Source: Anarhynchus alexandrinus
Taxonomy: Eukaryota > Chordata > Aves > Charadriiformes > Charadriidae
Length of the DNA stretch: 64,000 nt
NCBI GenBank assembly: GCA_008711295.1
Contig: VUYV01000515.1
Location: 321,143-385,142, forward strand
Direction: 5' to 3'
This document shows positions 54,304 through 64,000 of this stretch, one piece after another. A program made the translations under genes and the position numbers. Each line of letters opens with the position of its first letter. Positions within the stretch are counted from its first letter, which is position 1. The notes under the pieces were generated by a model. That model was not told the origin of the DNA and ran no database searches. It saw only the letters and a program-made list of their open reading frames with translations.

Positions 54304-55786
54304 GATATGCTGAAAGACTGTATTTGTTGATTGCATTCCACTGGGAAAATGTAAAAAATGGCTGGACCAAGAAAGAAAGGAGATGACATAGGTTCTCCAA
54401 AGAGAAGATCTCCACCAGAATAATGAGGTTGTCTGGGAGGGCTGAACATAGGGTTCCCCTTTTTTTGTGGGAATTTGTGACTTTTCCAAAGGGTCACATA
54501 CAGTGTTTAATGGACTGATAGCACTTTAACAGTGTGTGGAACTAATGTACTTTTTTTTTTTTTTTATCAAGAAAGCAACAAATATGTAATAGAAATTACA
54601 CAAGAAATGTCAATAAGGAATAATGCAATGTAGCTTTCATCCCACGTGCTGAGGATTTCATGCAATTCCAGTTTGAAGAATTTTTGGCCACTCATTCCTA
54701 ACCCCATGTTACATGTTTTAGTCATCATGCCTGTGCTGTTTGAGGAGGTTGTGCCACACATCAGATCCATTTAATGAGTCACATCTGTTGCAAAGAGGCA
54801 GATTCAGTGCAGTTGTGATGGGGATATCTAAAGATGGTACTGCCTCTGAATTTGTTCCAGACATAGAAGTTTTGTGATTCAAATGCATCTAAGGAGAATT
54901 TATCCAGAATGCTAAAGAATCCACAAGTGAAATAAGTGTAATAGGTAAAAAGTGAAATGCAGAACTGATGAGTGTCACCTATGACAAAACAATGATAAGA
55001 GTCCTTATGTTCCCTTTTTAAGTGAAAAATGACTCTATGAGAAAAGATAAAGGGTGTATGGAAAAAATAATCAACCATATGTTCCCTCAGCCCTCCTACA
55101 TCCCTCGTAATTTGTATAAAATATGAGTCAAATATAGCAAATGGATAAGGTGACTGCAACATACTGTTCCCACCTGTAAGTGGACACCATTAATAAACTG
55201 AACTCTCAGACTTACAGGTATGTCATAGTAGATCTGAACAGTAGATAACTGTAGCATAATAGCCTGTATGGGAAAACAGGCAACAGACAATGGTTGCAAA
55301 GGAGTAAAATGGTGGACTTGTGAGTGAAAAGACACCAGATTTGGGTCAGCCATGGTATCCTGTATTGCATAGTCATGTCATTCAATGTACCTGTTCTTTA
55401 CTGCTTTCCCTATAAAATGGGATAGTATCTCATAGCTTTATAGATGTTCAGAAAAAAAAAAAAATAAAGTTTTTGATCTTGTCAGCTGTTACTGACACAA
55501 GTCAAAAAACTGGACAAAAGGAGTCCCTGCACATGGATAGATATGATGTACAAATAACATCATTTGAAATTTCACATATTGGTTTGCCTTACGTGGCGTT
55601 TAGTGTACCACTATCACTTATCTTTTTTGCTTATTCAGAATCAGAAAAAGCATTCAATCAGGAAAGCCATTTGTGTCACAGAGCTGTTTCTGTTATGTTG
55701 TTCTTCAAAGCACACTGACTCTCAGAGTGGAATTACAGTGGTTAATGTTCTGAAAATTTAAAAAAAAATAATTCTGAAACATGCAC

Positions 55787-55910
55787 CTGTATGTGGGAGT
55801 AGGATTTCCACGAGCTTGACAATTCAGAGATACTTTCTTCTCCTCAGAATCAGTTGGAAAAATCACATCATCTGGCTCTTGCACAAACACCGGCCCATAA
55901 TCAACACTTT
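55787..55910 (-). CDS. CNTN5: CNTN5 internal exon, start of Ig domain 1
   Basis: A 124-bp contactin-5 exon. The minus-strand acceptor is tttccacag and the donor is gtgcat. Two bases (AA) complete a codon from an upstream exon. Then come 40 codons and AG, which completes Arg in the next exon. The peptide begins [17 protein letters not shown] and contains [17 protein letters not shown]. This is the segment just after the CNTN5 N-terminal leader and the first strand of Ig1 with its first Cys. The [12 protein letters not shown] motif is characteristic of contactins and the SVDYGP start fits CNTN5. The upstream exons with the signal peptide are not recognisable before the right edge. Phase is 1 at the start and 2 at the end. 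Confidence 0.95.
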
Positions 55911-58255
55911 CTGTGGAAACAAAAGTGATACAGTTTAGGAAATCTGAATAAAAGTAAGTATATTATAGCTTTTATAAAGTGAGATTAAAGTATGCAAAAT
56001 TATGTTTGTTTTCCAGGGGTTCATATCACATTACTTCAGATGTTATATTAAAAACAAATAGTTAAAAGAAAAAAAAACAGTAAGGAAGAAATACTACTAA
56101 GTTAACCATAAAATATATAGCATGATTTAAGTGTTCATCATGTCTTAAAATGGCTTTCTCATCAGACATATTTTGACCTGCAGTATAATGAGCAGCTCAA
56201 GAGAATTAAGCCAGCAAGAGGAGGTAACTCTGCTTATAGAGAGCAAGGTAAACAAAAATTTTCCTGCTGCTTGCAGCAGCTTATCTCACAAAGAACTAAG
56301 ACACAGTTTTCCCCTTTATGTCAAGGAGTTGCTAAGTAAAATCACTAGTAAATTTAATGGCAGCAACTGGTGGCTATTAAATAATATATAGCAAAATCTG
56401 ACATTTCATTTTCCTCCACTGTCTTCTCTAATTTTGGCATGGATCTCTATATCTGTGTATGAATTTACATTTCTGAACAAAAAAAAATGCTGGATAGACA
56501 CAGAGAATACATCCATGACTCCAATTCATTCATATTGTCAAGAGGGAAGTGTAACTTTCAGAAAAGTAAAAGGTTCCTAATCATGTAGGGCTGAATAACT
56601 AAAGTGCTCACTGTGCACTAGAAGACTGTGGAATTTTAATCAACTTAGACTTGTTCCAAACTCATGAATGATTTAGTCCCATAATGCTCTTCAAATTTTG
56701 AGCGCTAGCCTAACGATTTGGGTGAGGGGAGATAGTTACATTGTCCTACTACTTGCAATGAAACATATGGGAGCAAGGTTTTCGCTGTCAGTTTTATGGT
56801 TTCATATGTTCACGTCATAGAAGTCCTCTAACTGGTACTGAGGACAGCATGACACCTTAAGCAGTTTATAACTTCCTGATAAATTTGTCCTATCAATACC
56901 AGCTTGAAGTAAGAAAGGTGCACCTGAAGACTTTGGGTTTTGGTCATTGACTTATAAAAATTATTTACTGCATTGTTCTACCAACTCCACACAACTACAC
57001 CCACGTTATGGGTTCACAGTTTAGGGAACTATGACCTTTTTCATACTGCTAATAGTTTCAAAAAGTTTTAGGGGACAGGAGAAGGTGCACAGCACTATAA
57101 CTCTTGGTACAGAGAAGAAAGTCTTGGAGTCTGAAAAAGGATGAGAAACATGGGAGACGTAGGTCATAGTATGCTAGTTCTGAGATGCAAATTTCCATGT
57201 CCTTAAATTCTGTGACATTTTGGGTTTCTCGATTCTGTTATTATAATATGTTGAAAAGACCACATGAAAACCTATTATGCTATTCAATCTTCCTTTTTAG
57301 TGACTGTACACATATTACACACTTAATTTTTTGTCTTTTCACTCTGCTATTCAAATGCAGATTTTGAAAATACCTTTATTTTCAGGTATGTATGCTTCTA
57401 CTGAAATAGATTCAAATCATTATCCTGTCAGCTTGTAAAGACAACAAATAAGAGCAGGAGCAATTAGTAGTTTCTGGTTTGCATCATTTTCAAGTTTATT
57501 AGCCCTTTTTGTAGGACTGTGTAAAGGAGTGTGGATTGCTGGTCTGCATATTTACATTACTTCTGCGTTTAGGTACATCACTTCAGTTGAATGTATTGGC
57601 AGAAATATATTTTCTGGGACAGATAGGTGCATTATTTAAAAAAAACCCAACCACAATAAGTGATTTCTGATATGTGCTTATATTATTGAAGTTAAAATAA
57701 CTCCAGTACAAAGTTTCAAGCACTACAGCTGAGGCTCCCAAAGGGGCAATGGAATCAGCTGGCAAAACCTATTTTAAGAAAGGAAAATGAGGGTCCAAAA
57801 ACATTGTCTGGATTTATTCTTATAATTTGGTTACCTGTTTCTTACATTGCACAAGAGAAAATACTAATGAATGTGGGTGTAAATATTCAGTGCTCTCATC
57901 AGGCTAGAGTCCAGCAAAACCAAGAATTAATTAATGAATGCAAAACTAAATCATGGGTTTAGATTTTGGTGTTATTCCACGCAGATTAGTAGGTATATGG
58001 ACAGGGAGTATATTCATGAAGATTAATGATTTTATCTTCTCCCTAGGAGTGACTCTGTAGATAAAATATAATGTCAGAATCTAGGATTGCTGGAAAGAAA
58101 AGAAAAAGATGCAGTGCTAGGCAGGTGCTGGTGTCACTAGCAGTACAGGTGTTCTTTCTACCTGTACTATTTGCAACACTAATATTGAAACACTGTGTTG
58201 CACTTCCCTTTTGGAAAAATAACCTGACCTCTTTAGGTGGTAGCTGGTATGCTTT

Positions 58256-58351
58256 CTAGTGGAAGGTGTCCCCCGCCATGGCAGGGGGGTTGGAACAAGA
58301 TGACCTTTAAAGTCCTTTTCAACCTAAACCATTCTGTGATTCTATGATTCT
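58256..58351 (+). mobile_element. CR1 LINE 3' tip
   Basis: The last 96 bp of a CR1, antisense to CNTN5: CTAGTGGAAGGTGTCCCC, GCCATGGCAGGGGGGTTGG, CTTTTCAACCTAAACC and the tail ATTCTGTGATTCTATGATTC. It is strongly 5'-truncated and fairly well preserved. Confidence 0.93.
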
Positions 58352-60310
58352 TAATGGTAGCGGCCAAAGGGATACTTGTGCTATGTGGAATGAGAAGAAC
58401 AGGTTTTACTTCTGCTTGCAGTGAAGACGAAGGTAACCAAGAAAGTTCAATGCACGCAAGTCATGTTCTAAAAGATGAAAAGATGTAGTTAGCTGCTTAT
58501 CTGCATTTCAGATGGAGTGTGGAGTACTGGCAGAGGTTATTTGGAGATTCAGAAGCAACATAATAATGAATGAGAACATTCATCAGTTTGTAGCTAAAGT
58601 GACTAAATGAATTCTTAGTTAGATCATCTGGACTGTAACAGAATAATTGAAGAAAAAAGTCTATTCTGAAGGGATCAAAGCACTTGCTGAAAAGACAAGA
58701 CTATATGTTTATAAATTATTAGGCTTAATATGGGGGTGATTAAATAAAATGCAATGGGGTGTGATATGTGATATGCAAGAAATCCTTACAGACCACCTAA
58801 TGATACAATCTTCATTTAAACTCCCGTGACAGTGACGTGATAATGAAAATTTTAAGTCTTCTATGCCTCCCCTCTTTATTTCAAAAGCAATGAAGGAAAC
58901 ACACTACAAATATAAATATTTCATTTAAATATTTTTAAAAATATTTTAAAAGGTTTTTTTTTCAAATTAAACCACAGGCTGGCTTACAATTAAAGAGAAA
59001 ACTTTTAATTTTCTTATACATAATGTTAATAAAAGCTCAAAATAAATGAAGGCATGTGAAGGCTTCAGTAGTTGCATCAATGATGGGCACATAGTTTAGC
59101 TAGCACTTAACATCCCATTAGACGTAATGGAAAGTCCACGTCTCTTCCAAAATTGACCTGGGACACCACTGGAGGCTTACTGTAGTCTCTTTTCTATGTA
59201 GAGAGTTTAAAGCTACATTGAAAGTACGGGACTTGAGAACATTTCCCAGAAGCCAGCACACACTCTGCTAATGTTGCTGTTTCATGTGGAGTGAGACTCA
59301 GGGATGCAGACCTCATTTCCCTTCCCCTAATATAGATAACGGAGGTAAAGCCAGGTTACGAGGTGTGCAGAGGGTCATAGCATGAGGCTGCAGATCTGCA
59401 AGACTAGGCAGTCATGCAGCCAGGACTGAGGAGTGAATTGGATTGAATGGTGACTCCACAGCCTGAAATCTTGGAAACTGAGCAATATGAATAGTCATAC
59501 TAAATTTACATAATTAATCAATCTTCCTAGAACAAATTAAAAAAAAAAATTATATGTGCATGGCACTCATAATACAGAGATTTCTAACATTGCAGGATAA
59601 AAGTCTGCACTTTCAGGAAAATGTTTAATAGCATTCTGGCTGTCTTTTACCATCTTACCAACTTATCAGCTGTTATTTTATGTAACAACTACTTATTAGC
59701 AGTTCTCAACATTTTCATATCAAAGGAGACACTTAAGGAACATAATCTTAATTTATAATTTAAAACATTCTGTTCCATGGTGAATGAATTGTTGATATTC
59801 CGCACTCAGATAAATGGCTTCAAATTTCTCCTGGAAATTCTGTAATCACCGTACCACTTCAAAATTTTCAGTTTGTCAAAACTGTTTAATTTTGAGTCTT
59901 GAATAACACCATGTCTTCTTCACCCTGAATACTGCCTGTATTGTTTCTGAGGCAGACGTGCCCCCTGAGAGAATAATGTGCAGACTGAAATCTGAAGTGC
60001 TTGGAGAAAACATGTATCTAATGATCAGTATGGGATTTAATCATCCTTCTCAGGAACAGGGAATCTCATCTATCACTGCTTTTAAGGACTGGAGATTTTA
60101 AGTAGGTTGCAATGAAGTTCAACAGTTGAAAAGTAGATATGGGTTAAGAGTTCACTTTTTAATAAATTTGGTATCATTGCCAGTCTTGGTGCATTACTTG
60201 ATTCGGGAATTCAAAGCTGTATCTATGTTAATAACAGCAGCAAACGCTTAGGAGAACTTGATGTCATTCTGATTGAGGATTTCCAGTCTGAAGTGGGTGA
60301 CCAGGTGAAT

Positions 60311-60785
60311 TTCATAGAATCATAGAATCATAGAATGGTTTAGGTTGGAAAGGACCTTGAAGATCATCGAATTCCAACCCCCCTGCTATAGGCAGGGACA
60401 CCTCCCACTAGACCAGGTTGCCCATAGCCACGTCCAGCCTGGCCTTGAACACCTCCAGGGATGGGGCCTCAACAACCTCTCTGGGCAACCTGTTCCAGTG
60501 CCTTACCACCCTCACAGTGAAAAACTTCTTCCTAATGTTCAATCTAAACCTGCCCTCTTCCAGTTTGAAGCCATTCCCCCTTGTCCTATCACTCCATGCC
60601 CTAGTAAAAAGTCCTTCCCCAGCTCTCCTGTAGGCCCCCTTTAGGTACTGGAAGGCCGCAATAAGATCTCCCCGGAGCCTTCTCTTCTCCAGGCTGAACA
60701 GCCCCAACTCTTTCAGCCTCTCCTCATAGGAGAGGTGCTCCAGCCCTCGGATCATCCTCGTGGCCCTCCTCTGGACACGCTCCAT
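60311..60785 (-). mobile_element. young CR1 LINE, 5'-truncated, open frame
   Basis: A 475-bp CR1 copy in the CNTN5 orientation. The minus-strand frame is open over 125 codons from 60785 to the stop near 60408. It contains [38 protein letters not shown] and [20 protein letters not shown], the C-terminal end of the CR1 ORF2 reverse transcriptase. The 3' untranslated end and three ATTCTATGA-type tail units are intact. It lacks the endonuclease and the polymerase core. By eye there are about 11 differences over some 380 bp from the inverted copy at 48226-48609. Confidence 0.95.
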
Positions 60786-61579
60786 TTCACCTGATTACAA
60801 CTGGGAATTTCTTAATTTCTCTTTTAAGAGTATTGCATCACTAATTAAACACATATTTGGTCACCATCAAAAACCTATACACAATTTCTTCAGTGTACAG
60901 CCTAACTGCACATTGGTTATTATTTACAGAGATTTTTCATGTGTCCTTTTACAAACTAGACTGGAGGACTGTTCAATTATGCTCAAGAAAGCCAACATCA
61001 TGATTAATAAACTCTGGGGTTTCGTCCCACATCTAATCAACTGCATCAGTCTGCTTCTTCTGATGAGAGTCTTCCTTGAAAAATTAATCTCTGGGTCTTA
61101 CCACAGTTTGATCATGAACTGTTGTAGCAGTATGTTCTTTGATACCTTATGCTAGTCTCACGGGTAACCAAGGTGAGCATTAGATTTTTAGATGGCAGTA
61201 GACATGGATGATTGCCAAGGAAAAAGAGAAAAAAAGGCCCTGATTATAAAATCTAGCTGAGCAGCTTTACACATATGCACCAGTCTATGTAAGCGAACAG
61301 GCTTATATATGTGTTCAAATTTTTACAGGATTAGAAACACTAACCATTTGAGAACTGTACAGCAGAAGAGTTCATAAGCTAAAATGAACCACCAGCTGTT
61401 CACTCACTGCCCCAGGGGAGAAAATAGGGTGAAAGATAAAGACAGGGAGATCGTTTAAGAGCTAGTGTCATGGGCAAAAGAGATTCAACTTGGGAAAACT
61501 TATTTCCAGATAAAATGGACTTGGGTACTGAGAAACAAAGACAAAAATTAAATCAATGTCTTCACTGCCTTTTTCCAAG

Positions 61580-62680
61580 CTCAACTTCCGTCCTTCACCC
61601 CCAGATCCTCCCGGCCACAGAGCTGCTGTGTATGACACGGGATGTACGGGATGTCTCTGAAGTGGCCTCTTAGGATCAGGCCAGACACCCAAGGGTGTCT
61701 GAAGTGTCCTGGAGACCCATCTTCAAGGACGTGAGTTAATCTGCACAGGGTGTTCAGTTCCTAACCGATAACTGCCCAGCACCACTGGGGAGGTGGTGGG
61801 GTGTCTGAGGCCCCCAGGCAGAGCAGACCAGCATGGTGCTGTGCTCACACCAGCCCTGCCCTGTCCATTGCAGTGCTACAGGCCAGGTGAGGCTCCTCAC
61901 AGCACCCGAAGTGACACTGCGGAGCCTGTTTCCAGACACCCGGACCCTGCTCTGTGCAGATCGGTGTGACGATGCAGTGAGCACCTGCCAGTTTCATGTC
62001 TATCCATGGAACGTTAGGCTGTAAGACAGCCCACAGGGCACTACATCAATGTGTTCAACACCTGAATTGCTCCCCGGTGATTAGACACCACGTTTATTTG
62101 TCTGCACCCTCATGCTGAGCTCCACCTCGCTCTGCCCAGGCCCTGACAGCAAGAAAGAGGCCCAGGGGAGGTGGGAGGGAACAGGACGGTGAGGGGCCGT
62201 GAAGTGACGACAGCTGTGGGCAAGAGGCTGTCCCCACACAGACAGGAGTGACAACGGCTCTCCATGGTGGCTGTTTTCCCCATGGGCCTGAGCTGTGGAG
62301 TGGTCCAATCCACTATGTTTGAACAAGGGTGAAGAGGGATAGCGTTTTTCCCCAGTCAACAAGAGCTCAGCCTTCCAACAGCTCTGGAACACCCGGTGAT
62401 GTGGTGGCCATGTCAGAAAGAGCAGAACGCTGGCAGTGGGCGTGTAACAGAGGGTTGGTGACAGGGCCAACCAGGACAAGAACAGAAAGTGCTGCATGGT
62501 GAGCAGGGCTCGACGGAGATTGAGCAGGCAAGTGAGTGAGGCCTGAGGCAGAGGCAGGGAGACGGCAGGGAGCGGAGGGCCGGGCTGCTGGGCCCAGCAG
62601 GAGGGCACAGGAGACCTGCGCACCAGAGAGGGCAGCTGCTCCTCCTTTGTCTGCCAGAGCTAGAGGCTCACAAAGGCACA
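61580..62680. other. GC-rich non-coding block beside the tandem array
   Basis: The base composition changes from AT-rich to clearly GC-rich at about 61580 and stays so to the tandem array. I recognise no repeat family or protein here. The block holds the longest open frame of the window, 180 codons on the minus strand (62623-62081). That frame is Pro-, Ser- and Leu-rich, has no domain I can name, and is followed by AATAAA at 62098-62093. Two short perfect inverted repeats are present: AGACACCC-AA-GGGTGTCT at 61683-61700 and CTGCTGGGCCCAGCAG at 62585-62600. It may be an unclassified repeat or an older part of the adjoining satellite. Confidence 0.5.
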
Positions 62681-64000
62681 GGACAAGATCGTGGCGCACT
62701 CACTTCCTCATCCAAACAGCCAGAAATGTGCTACCTTCTACAAGGACACTGATACAAAGTTAAGTAATGAAAAATGAGACCAGCTGTTGGCAGCAAGCAA
62801 TTGAGGCAGTGGCAGTGCCAGAGTGGGCGGTTGGATGGTGGTGGCCCATGCCACCATGGGCTGGGTGTCTGCTGTCTGCGGGGAAGATGTGGGAGTGAAA
62901 GCCTTGGCCTGAGTGTGGCAGAGCCCTTGGCAGGGGTTGCCCATGGTGACCAGCTTGTTTGGCCATCTGTTTGTTGATATTAGCCTGCCTTTTGTAGTCG
63001 CAGGCTCAGATAATGTTTGGACCAGACCATGGCACACTCCCGTCCTCAGCCACACTGCCAGACATTTCTACCTTCTACAAGGACACTGTTACAAGGTTAA
63101 GTAATGAAAAATGACACCAGCTCTTGGCAGCACCCTAGTGAGGTAGTGGCACTGCTATACTGGGCAGTTGGCTGGTGGTGGCCCATGCCACCATGGGCTG
63201 GGTGTCTCCTCTCTGTGCGGGAGATGTGGGACTGAAGGCCATGGCCTGAGGGTGGCAGAGATCTTTGTAGGGGTTGCCCATGGTGGCGAGGGTGGTTGGC
63301 CCTTTGTTTGTTGATATTATCCTGCCTTTTCCAGCTGCGGGCCCAGACAGGGCCGCGACCAGACCACGGCTTACTCCCGTACTCAGCCACATTGCCAGAC
63401 ATTTCTACCTTCTACAAGGACACTGTTACAAAGTTAAGTAATGCAAAATGAGACCAGCTGTTGGGAGCAAGTTATTGAGGCATTGGCAGTGGCAGAGTGG
63501 GCGGTTGGCTGGTGGTGGCCCATGCCACCATGGGCTGGGTGTCTCCTGTCTGCGGGGGAGATGTGGGAGTGAAAGCCTTGGCCTGAGTCTGGGAGAGCCC
63601 TTGGCAGGGGTTGCCCATGGTGGCGAGTGTGTTTGGCCTCTTTGTTTGTTGATATTAGCCTGTCTTTTGCAGACGCAGGCTAAGTTATTGTTGGGACAAG
63701 ATCAGGGCGTGCTCCCGTCCTCAGCCACACTGCCAGACATTTCTGCCTTCTACAAGGACACTGTTACAAAGTTAAGTAATGAAAATGAGACCAGCTGATG
63801 GCAGCAAGCTATTGAGGCAGTGGCAGTGCCAGAGTGGGCGGTTGGCTGGTGGTGGCCCATGCCACCATGGGCTGGGTGTCTTCTGTTTGCAGGGGAGATG
63901 TGGGAGTGAAAGCCTTGGCCAGAGTCTGGCAGAGCCCTTGGCAGGGGTTGCCCATAGTAACCAGAGTGTTTGGCCCTTTGTTGATATTAGCTTGCCTTTT
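62681..64000. repeat. 337-bp tandem repeat array, at least 3.9 units
   Basis: The motif GTTAAGTAATG recurs at 62759, 63096, 63433 and 63771, giving periods of 337, 337 and 338 bp. The array starts inside a unit at about 62681 and is cut by the right edge. Each unit carries TGGTGGTGGCCCATGCCACC, ATGGGCTGGGTGTC, CAGGGGTTGCCCAT or a close variant, TTTGTTGATATTA, CCAGACATTTCTACCTTC in most copies, and an inverted repeat GCCCATG-CCAC-CATGGGC. The second unit differs more than the others. The open frames of 100-116 codons on both strands follow from the GC content. Because 337 is not a multiple of three, no frame can continue through the array. Confidence 0.95.

Larger units (their letters stand above)
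52475..55786 (-). other. CNTN5: CNTN5 intron, about 3.3 kb
   Basis: This intron interrupts Ig domain 1 between its two coding halves, as is usual in the contactin genes. The donor is gtgcat at 55786 and the acceptor is ctaag at 52475. It contains two CR1 remnants. Two overlapping minus-strand frames (54779-55162 and 55096-55353) have no recognisable domain and are treated as chance. Confidence 0.9.
55911..64000 (-). other. CNTN5: CNTN5 intron, 5' part cut by window edge
   Basis: This is the intron upstream, in transcript order, of the first Ig1 exon. I found no sequence resembling the CNTN5 signal peptide or N-terminal leader here, so the intron is longer than 8 kb. It holds a CR1 tip, one young CR1, a GC-rich block and the start of a 337-bp tandem array. 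Between 55911 and 58255, 58352 and 60310, and 60786 and about 61580 I see only AT-rich unique sequence. Confidence 0.8.

Noticed and set aside
54779..55353. Overlapping minus-strand frames between the two Ig1 exons
   Set aside because: They have the CNTN5 orientation, but no domain and no continuity with the Ig1 frame; the neighbouring exons join each other perfectly without them.
62738..63798. Frames of 60-116 codons within the 337-bp units, on both strands
   Set aside because: The unit length is not divisible by three and similar frames arise on both strands, so they reflect composition and not a repeated protein.
62681..64000. CRISPR-like reading of the regular repeats
   Set aside because: The repeat unit is 337 bp and is repeated as a whole without unique spacers, and the genome is vertebrate.
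1..64000. tRNA, rRNA, small nuclear RNA genes or mitochondrial insertions
   Set aside because: I looked for characteristic conserved stretches and found none; a covariance-model search was not possible here.

Overview
This window is vertebrate nuclear DNA, almost certainly from a bird. It is AT-rich, has no dense gene organisation, and carries many copies of the avian LINE CR1, recognisable by the 3' end with GGTTGGAAGGGACC and the ATTCTATGAT-type tail. At least one long terminal repeat has the sequence and ends of a family common in bird genomes. The exact species cannot be read from the sequence.

The only protein-coding gene I can support is CNTN5 (contactin-5), on the minus strand. Three internal exons are recognisable, each with canonical splice sites and a reading frame that continues exactly across the junctions. 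In transcript order they are 55910-55787 (start of Ig domain 1), 52474-52299 (rest of Ig domain 1) and 8958-8863 (start of Ig domain 2). The introns between them are about 3.3 kb and about 43.3 kb. The window begins and ends inside further CNTN5 introns; the signal-peptide exon and the exon completing Ig2 lie outside it or were not recognisable.

Layout by position: 1-8.86 kb is intron with almost no recognisable repeats. From 8.96 to 52.3 kb is one long intron. It contains a possible decayed coding fragment (9.87-10.09 kb), a pentanucleotide microsatellite beside a CR1 (13.1-13.5 kb), a TCTCC microsatellite (19.5 kb), several CR1 pieces, a GC-rich LTR-like block with a TATA box and three G-quadruplex motifs (33.2-34.6 kb), a back-to-back CR1 pair running into a 210-bp microsatellite (35.3-36.7 kb), a solo LTR (45.5-45.9 kb) and a young CR1 (48.2-48.6 kb). 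The short 52.5-55.8 kb intron holds two CR1 remnants. The 55.9-64 kb intron holds a CR1 tail (58.3 kb), another young CR1 (60.3-60.8 kb), a GC-rich block (61.6-62.7 kb) and a 337-bp-period tandem array that runs off the right edge.

I found no new multi-gene system. The most testable idea is that two nearly identical, oppositely oriented CR1 copies (48.2 and 60.3 kb) flank exactly the two Ig1 exons, an arrangement that could favour back-splicing into a 300-nt circular RNA. The 337-bp array is the other structure worth follow-up.
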